Positions 5,304-8,153 of a stretch of 8,153 nucleotides of DNA are shown here, one piece after another. The notes beneath the pieces were generated by a model. That model saw nothing but the letters and a program-made list of their open reading frames with translations. It was not told where the DNA came from and ran no database searches. The stretch comes from UBA7239 sp035456205 (GTDB lineage Bacteria > Pseudomonadota > Gammaproteobacteria > Pseudomonadales > UBA7239), in contig DATIDQ010000015.1 in assembly GCA_035456205.1 (NCBI GenBank), positions 1 through 8,153 on the forward strand, given 5' to 3'. Position 1 is the stretch's first letter. Each line of letters opens with the position of its first letter. Both the position numbers and the translations under genes were made by a program.

Positions 5304-6233
5304 ATGCACGACGACAAAGTAACTATCAGTTCCTACGAATTTCATAGGCTGATCCCACATGCTGAGGCCGCCATGAACTATCTGGAGCATCGCAGATGGA
5401 ATGGCAAGCCTGTATGCCCGTTCTGCGAGAGAGCTGACAGGGTTCAAGTCAGGAAGCTGGTTGGTTACTTCCGGTGCTTGGCCTGCAAGAAGGATTTCAC
5501 GGTACGCACAGGCACCATCTTCGAGCGGTCACACGTACCGCTGGATAAGTGGCTCTATGCGATGTACCTGATCGTGACGGCACGTAAAGGGATCTCTTCG
5601 CTCCAGCTTTCCAAGGAGATCGGTGTCACCCAGAAAACTGCTTGGTTCATGCTCCAGCGTATCCGTGAGGCTTGTGGGAATGACGGTATGGGTGGCGGAT
5701 TTTTGTCCGGTATTGTTGAAGCCGATGAGACCTATTTCGGTGGCAAGGAAATGAATAAGCACGCCAACAAAAAACTGAAAGCTGGGCGCGGTACGATTGG
5801 GAAAACTGGTGTGATCGGTTTTCGTGAGCGCGGCGGCAATGTCAGAGCGAAAGTCCTTGCGAACACCACCGCAAAAGAAATCCAGTCACATGTAACTGCA
5901 GCCGTTAAGGCTGGTTCTGTACTTTGCACAGACGAACACGCTTCTTATCGTGGCATGAATCAATATCACCACTTGGTTGTTGTTCACAGCGCCAAGCAGT
6001 ACGTTGATGGCATGGCGCACACCAACAGCATTGAGAGCGTTTGGGCAATCTTGAAACGTGGTTTTTATGGCACTCACCACTGGTTCAGCAGCAAGCACCT
6101 TCAGCGCTACGTTGATGAATTCACTTTCCGTTTGAACGAAGGTAACTGCAAAAACCAGACCCTAGATCGCATTGATGCAATCATTGGAAAAGCGAAAGGT
6201 GTGCGTATAACCTATGCTGCTTTGACTGCATAG
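5304..6233 (+). CDS. IS1595-family transposase (zinc ribbon plus ISXO2-like DDE domain)
   Basis: The 309-residue protein appears full length. The N-terminal zinc ribbon has CPFC at 38-41 and CLAC at 58-61, followed by FTVRTGTIFERSHVPLDKW. This is the usual lead-in of IS1595 transposases, with a helix-turn-helix-like stretch near 95-120. The catalytic domain shows GIVEADETYFGGKE (Asp141), SVLCTDEHASYRG (Asp210) and THTNSIESVWAILKRG-type sequence near 240-253. The third active-site residue is probably Asn241 or Glu244, with Lys251 following, as in DDN/E-K members of the family. HLQRYVDEFTFRLN at 265-278 is the conserved C-terminal signature. AGAGG (5291-5295) gives a good ribosome binding site eight bases before ATG. 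All recognisable catalytic positions are kept, so the gene may be active. Confidence 0.92.
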   Translation: MHDDKVTISSYEFHRLIPHAEAAMNYLEHRRWNGKPVCPFCERADRVQVRKLVGYFRCLACKKDFTVRTGTIFERSHVPLDKWLYAMYLIVTARKGISSLQLSKEIGVTQKTAWFMLQRIREACGNDGMGGGFLSGIVEADETYFGGKEMNKHANKKLKAGRGTIGKTGVIGFRERGGNVRAKVLANTTAKEIQSHVTAAVKAGSVLCTDEHASYRGMNQYHHLVVVHSAKQYVDGMAHTNSIESVWAILKRGFYGTHHWFSSKHLQRYVDEFTFRLNEGNCKNQTLDRIDAIIGKAKGVRITYAALTA

Positions 6234-6244
6234 GTGATTATTTT

Positions 6245-6505
6245 ATGAAAGTGATACTGATGTGTGTAGACATCCCTGTATCTAAGGATGCCAACGGTGA
6301 TCACAACCACAAAAACTTTTTAGCAGCAGCCAAACGTGTAGCGCAGCCCTGCGAAGGAATACAAGCCCTGAACCAAAACACTTGGCTGATTCCTTTAGAT
6401 TGTGGAATACCAACTGCTGTCCAGTTGGCGCAGACCGCCCGTGATTACAATTATTCATATAGATCTGTATTGATAGATGGCGAAGTAACATATTTGACTC
6501 TATAG
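6245..6505 (+). CDS. 86-residue protein, possible ferredoxin-like (Cas2/SinR-like) fold
   Basis: I do not recognise a named family. The start is supported by AGGTGA (6232-6237), which overlaps the transposase stop, seven bases before ATG. The order of predicted elements is strand MKVILMCVDIP (1-11), helix HKNFLAAAKRVA (22-33), strand GIQALN (38-43), strand NTWLIPLD (45-52), helix TAVQLAQTARDY (57-68) and strand SYRSVLIDG (71-79). This beta-alpha-beta-beta-alpha-beta order is that of ferredoxin-like folds, including Cas2 and SinR/VapD-like small proteins. Those often start with a similar strand ending in Asp and carry a TWLI-like third strand. The fold link is inference from pattern only. The tight spacing to the transposase implies co-translation. 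A charged His/Asn/Lys patch lies at 19-24, and there are cysteines at 7, 36 and 53. Confidence 0.75.
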   Translation: MKVILMCVDIPVSKDANGDHNHKNFLAAAKRVAQPCEGIQALNQNTWLIPLDCGIPTAVQLAQTARDYNYSYRSVLIDGEVTYLTL

Positions 6506-6541
6506 AAAACTGCTGAATATATTTCGATGAGGTTTCCAATT

Positions 6542-6688
6542 ATGGATAACAAAGACAAGCAGAAGTTTGAAAACATGGTGGACAAGGTTTTGGCTTACAA
6601 ACCAAAAGCTGAGAAAGCGACTCTGACATCAAAAGCCAAGAAGCCAGTAGCAAAACCGGCCAAGAAAAAAACTACTTCAGCAACGTGA
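6542..6688 (+). CDS. 48-residue Lys/Ala-rich basic peptide
   Basis: This short frame starts with ATG at 6542, after GAGG at 6529-6532, and ends with TGA at 6686-6688. The N-terminal half (MDNKDKQKFENMVDKVLAYK) looks like an amphipathic helix. The C-terminal half is rich in Lys, Ala, Pro, Ser and Thr, with KKPVAKPAKKKTT near the end, resembling the tails of histone H1-like DNA-binding proteins. Nucleic-acid binding is therefore a reasonable guess but not shown. It follows the 86-residue gene by 36 bp on the same strand and its last 17 bp overlap the end of the opposing XRE gene. It could be a third gene of the transposase operon. A family assignment is not possible from sequence alone. Confidence 0.55.
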   Translation: MDNKDKQKFENMVDKVLAYKPKAEKATLTSKAKKPVAKPAKKKTTSAT

Positions 6689-6896
6689 ACGGTGCCACGC
6701 CAAGAGCGCGGGCTATTCTTTCGATGTTGTAGATGGTGACGTTCTTCTCTTCCCGTTCCAGCATCCCCACATAAGTCCTATGCACACCAGCCCGCTCAGC
6801 CAATTCCTCTTGGGACAGCTTGAGAGCTAAGCGTCGCTTCTTCACATTAGCTGCAAATACGGCAACGAGATCACATTCTTCGGGCTTGATAGACAT
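6672..6896 (-). CDS. Small XRE-family helix-turn-helix regulator
   Basis: The 74-residue protein is almost entirely one Cro/C1-type helix-turn-helix domain. NVKKRRLALKLSQEELAERA leads into the turn AGV and the recognition helix HRTYVGMLEREE (39-50). The typical VTIYNIERIARALGVAP stretch follows (53-69). Such single-domain proteins bind operator DNA as dimers and often repress their own or neighbouring genes; phage Cro/C1 proteins and restriction-modification controller proteins are examples. No restriction or methylase gene is visible here. The ribosome binding site is weak (GCGGGC directly before ATG). It diverges from the TM2-like operon at 6991, and the 94-bp gap between them holds two direct repeats that are likely its operator. 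Its 3' end overlaps the basic 48-residue ORF. Confidence 0.88.
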   Translation of the reverse strand: MSIKPEECDLVAVFAANVKKRRLALKLSQEELAERAGVHRTYVGMLEREEKNVTIYNIERIARALGVAPFTLLK

Positions 6897-6914
6897 GCCC
6901 GCAATGATCGCTGT

Positions 6915-6942
6915 TGCATACTATGATTCTACATACTACGAT
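6915..6942 (+). promoter_or_regulatory. Candidate promoter of the TM2-like operon
   Basis: TTGCAT (6915-6920) and TACGAT (6937-6942), 16 bp apart, each match four consensus positions. The direct repeats at 6917-6943 lie over this whole promoter, so binding of the XRE protein would be expected to block or alter it. Confidence 0.4.
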
Positions 6943-6943
6943 T
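6917..6943. repeat. Two 12-bp direct repeats, probable XRE operator
   Basis: CATACTATGATT (6917-6928) and CATACTACGATT (6932-6943) match at 11 of 12 positions with a 15-bp period. They lie in the divergent gap between the XRE gene and the operon starting at 6991. This position and spacing fit paired regulator sites. Binding has not been shown. Confidence 0.55.
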
Positions 6944-6990
6944 AGCATCAGCTAAGCAGGCAATATCACCGAAAGGAGAAAGGAAAATCC

Positions 6991-7293
6991 ATGAGCGATA
7001 CCGAACTGTTACTACTGATCGAATCCCGCAAAAAATCAGGCTGGATTGCAGCCATCCTTAATCTAATAATCCCCGGTGCTGGTTATATGTATTGTGGGCG
7101 CTGGTTCCTCGGTCTCGTCGCCTTAGCTCTCGTAGTAGCCATGGTGATTACCGTACCGCTGGCCTCTGCAGGTATCGTGCTGGTTTTGTTCATTGATGGC
7201 TTCTTGTCTGCTGGCAGGCACAACAAGAACCTAGTCACGAAAATCATTAAGGAACGCTCCAGTCTTGGGCGTGCAGCAGAGGGAGCAGCGTGA
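6991..7293 (+). CDS. TM2-like small integral membrane protein
   Basis: The 100-residue protein has a short polar N-terminus, then two to three membrane segments (about 17-35, 38-57 and 59-74) and a basic C-terminal tail. The stretch LNLIIPGAGYMYCGRWFLGL (23-42) has the Pro-Gly-x-Gly-x-x-Tyr-x-Gly-Arg-type turn between helices seen in TM2-domain and related small bacterial membrane proteins. Their functions are mostly unknown. The start is supported by two purine-rich stretches, AAGGAG near 6973-6978 and AGGAA at 6981-6985. Its stop overlaps the GTG start of the next gene as GTGA, so the two are translationally coupled. Control by the divergent XRE protein is inferred from the repeats over the promoter. 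Confidence 0.8.
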   Translation: MSDTELLLLIESRKKSGWIAAILNLIIPGAGYMYCGRWFLGLVALALVVAMVITVPLASAGIVLVLFIDGFLSAGRHNKNLVTKIIKERSSLGRAAEGAA

Positions 7294-7769
7294 AACAACT
7301 AACCGCTCTGGTCTTTACACTTGCTCTGTCAGTATCAGCTCAGGCAAAGACTTTTCAGATTGATTGGGATATTAAGCAAGCCACGCGGGAGGCATCACGT
7401 CAGGCTGTGTTTATCTATCATGCGGAAAGCGGTGGAGTCGAAGGGCTTGCGCGAGCATCAGTGACTTGCCATGAGGCCATCCCGACATACGAGATTAACG
7501 CTAATTCCATGTACTGCATTGCGTTTGATCTAGCAGCAGCTATGTGGATTCTTGATGATCGCGGCAAGGACTCAGTTCCAGACGGAAGTTACTGGAGTGC
7601 CCAAGCCATTCTCTTGCGGATGTCTCCATATTTTCAGGGTTGGACGCAAGCAGGAATGAACGACGTACTAGCTCCTGTTTCCGCTGTCTTGAATGAAGAA
7701 TATGCGGCTAGCAATAAGAAGACGGTAGCTGCACCGGAGTTGGAAGCAGCGCGAAGCCAATTGCCATAG
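7290..7769 (+). CDS. Periplasmic protein of unknown function
   Basis: The 159-residue protein starts at a GTG that overlaps the preceding stop (GTGA), with AGAGGGAG (7278-7285) upstream. It has a clear signal peptide, MKQLTALVFTLALSVSAQA, with cleavage expected after Ala19. The mature part has two cysteines (60 and 76) that could form a disulfide. A largely helical middle includes YCIAFDLAAAMWILDDRGKD (75-94) and YWSAQAILLRMSPYF (101-115). The charged C-terminus is rich in Ala and Glu. I recognise no family or catalytic motif. Coupling to the TM2-like membrane protein suggests that the two act together at the inner membrane/periplasm interface. It converges with the four-cysteine secreted protein gene, with a 9-bp gap. 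Confidence 0.75.
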   Translation: MKQLTALVFTLALSVSAQAKTFQIDWDIKQATREASRQAVFIYHAESGGVEGLARASVTCHEAIPTYEINANSMYCIAFDLAAAMWILDDRGKDSVPDGSYWSAQAILLRMSPYFQGWTQAGMNDVLAPVSAVLNEEYAASNKKTVAAPELEAARSQLP

Positions 7770-7778
7770 GGCATTACA

Positions 7779-8066
7779 TCATTGCGCGTGAGAGGCTTTC
7801 CATTCCGCAACCATTGCTGGCGTTACATCATTTTTATAACAAAGAGGCGCTTCGCCGCCCGGTCTGCTGTAAGCACTGCGTTTGCCGCAGCTACTACCAT
7901 TCTTGGCCGTGTTGTATGGACAGGGGCAGTTACCTGAGTATTCGTCAATAGATTCTTGAATAATGGCTTGCTTGATCTGGTCATCGGTTAAGCCTTTAGC
8001 CTCAACAGAAACATAAGGCAGAGCAAATACAAATAGAGCGAACAGAATTGCGGCTTTGTTTTTCAT
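7779..8066 (-). CDS. Small secreted four-cysteine protein with CPCPY / RSAYSRPGG motif
   Basis: The 95-residue protein has a signal peptide (MKNKAAILFALFVFALPYVSVEA, cleavage expected near residue 23). A short helical stretch follows (DDQIKQAIIQESIDEYSG). A conserved-looking core contains NCPCPYN (46-52), CGKRSAYSRPGG (60-71) and PLCY (74-77). Cys47, Cys49, Cys60 and Cys76 could form two disulfides or bind a metal. I recall this CPCPY...RSAYSRPGG pattern from small hypothetical proteins in Proteobacteria, but I cannot name a function. AAGGAA five bases before the ATG and an upstream GAGG support the start. The gene converges with the periplasmic-protein gene and reads away from the window edge. 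Confidence 0.8.
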   Translation of the reverse strand: MKNKAAILFALFVFALPYVSVEAKGLTDDQIKQAIIQESIDEYSGNCPCPYNTAKNGSSCGKRSAYSRPGGEAPLCYKNDVTPAMVAEWKASHAQ

Positions 8067-8074
8067 GGTATTCC

Positions 8075-8152
8075 TTACCTCGGTATTGTTATTTTTCTGG
8101 TGTAGTCTCTCCTACAGTCGCACCACTGGGCAGGTGTCGCTAGTTGCCAGAC
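8075..8152 (-). other. Upstream region of the four-cysteine gene; possible end of another ORF
   Basis: The final 87 bp contain a small hairpin, TGTAG (8101-8105) pairing with CTACA (8112-8116). One minus-strand frame stays open for 25 codons from the window edge to a TAA at 8077-8075, which overlaps the ribosome-binding region of the next gene. That is the spacing of an operon, but a 25-codon open frame is common by chance. No promoter was recognised. Confidence 0.2.
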
Positions 8153-8153
8153 A

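Larger units (their letters stand above)
5249..6688 (+). mobile_element. IS1595-family transposase operon, element ends not found
   Basis: The unit consists of a promoter, a full-length IS1595-type transposase, an 86-residue ORF 11 bp downstream, and a 48-residue basic ORF 36 bp further on. I searched 5158-5303 and 6234-6990 by eye for terminal inverted repeats and an 8-bp target duplication and saw none. The limits given are those of the promoter and the last ORF, not true element ends. It may be an element with passenger genes, a decayed copy that has lost its ends, or a co-opted transposase. Confidence 0.45.

Noticed and set aside
6494..6523. TTGACT and TATATT at 18-bp spacing, a possible promoter for the 48-residue ORF, resembling the region before the transposase.
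   Set aside because: The predicted start site would fall inside the ribosome binding site of that ORF, and the -35 box lies in the end of the preceding coding region. Co-transcription is simpler.
5173..8143. The 10-mer GTGTCGCTAG occurs at 5173-5182 and 8134-8143, each upstream of a minus-strand gene, which might mark element ends or a shared control site.
   Set aside because: Several repeated 10-mers are expected by chance in 8 kb. The match does not extend on either side, and the copies are direct rather than inverted.
8065..8153. Plus-strand frame open to the window edge with a signal-like hydrophobic start.
   Set aside because: It begins opposite the start codon of the four-cysteine gene, has no ribosome binding site, and its hydrophobicity follows from the T-rich leader.
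1..8153. CRISPR arrays, tRNA or rRNA genes, and known riboswitches.
   Set aside because: No regularly spaced repeats, tRNA cloverleaf-type sequence or recognisable riboswitch core was seen on either strand. A dedicated search with tRNAscan or Infernal could still find something missed by eye.

Overview
The window looks like chromosomal DNA of a gammaproteobacterium, probably from the Pseudomonas/Cellvibrio side of the class. The divergent glnS / ppiB-lpxH arrangement resembles what I recall from Pseudomonas, and lpxH plus mlaA show a Gram-negative envelope. The assignment rests on gene content and recalled synteny, not on a database search.

Left part (1-4465), core envelope and housekeeping genes. 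The start of glnS (minus) faces away from ppiB-lpxH (plus). Next comes a minus-strand cluster read right to left: a DUF3313-type lipoprotein, a secreted alpha/beta hydrolase, and mlaA. The hydrolase and mlaA overlap by ATGA, so they are probably translationally coupled. lpxH and mlaA overlap tail to tail by 16 bp. A textbook intrinsic terminator lies inside the lpxH coding sequence, where it may cut most ppiB transcripts short.

Right part (about 4551-8153), an accessory segment. It begins with two tandem minus-strand terminators. Two small membrane-protein reading frames follow, overlapping on opposite strands. Then comes a plus-strand group: an IS1595-family transposase, an 86-residue protein with a beta-alpha-beta-beta-alpha-beta pattern, and a 48-residue Lys/Ala-rich basic peptide. 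I could not find terminal inverted repeats or a target duplication, so this does not look like a simple insertion sequence. It is followed by a small XRE regulator (minus), which diverges from a two-gene operon encoding a TM2-like membrane protein and a periplasmic protein. The segment ends with a secreted four-cysteine protein (minus) at the window edge.

How the parts may work together (inference): the left cluster suggests outer-membrane lipid handling, with MlaA for phospholipid removal, LpxH for lipid A synthesis, and a secreted hydrolase as a possible lipase. The right segment combines a transposase operon with a regulator-controlled set of small membrane and secreted proteins. The most unusual items are the transposase operon with its Cas2/SinR-like fold candidate, the antiparallel membrane ORF pair, paired direct repeats that look like an XRE operator, and two hairpins that could hide ribosome binding sites.
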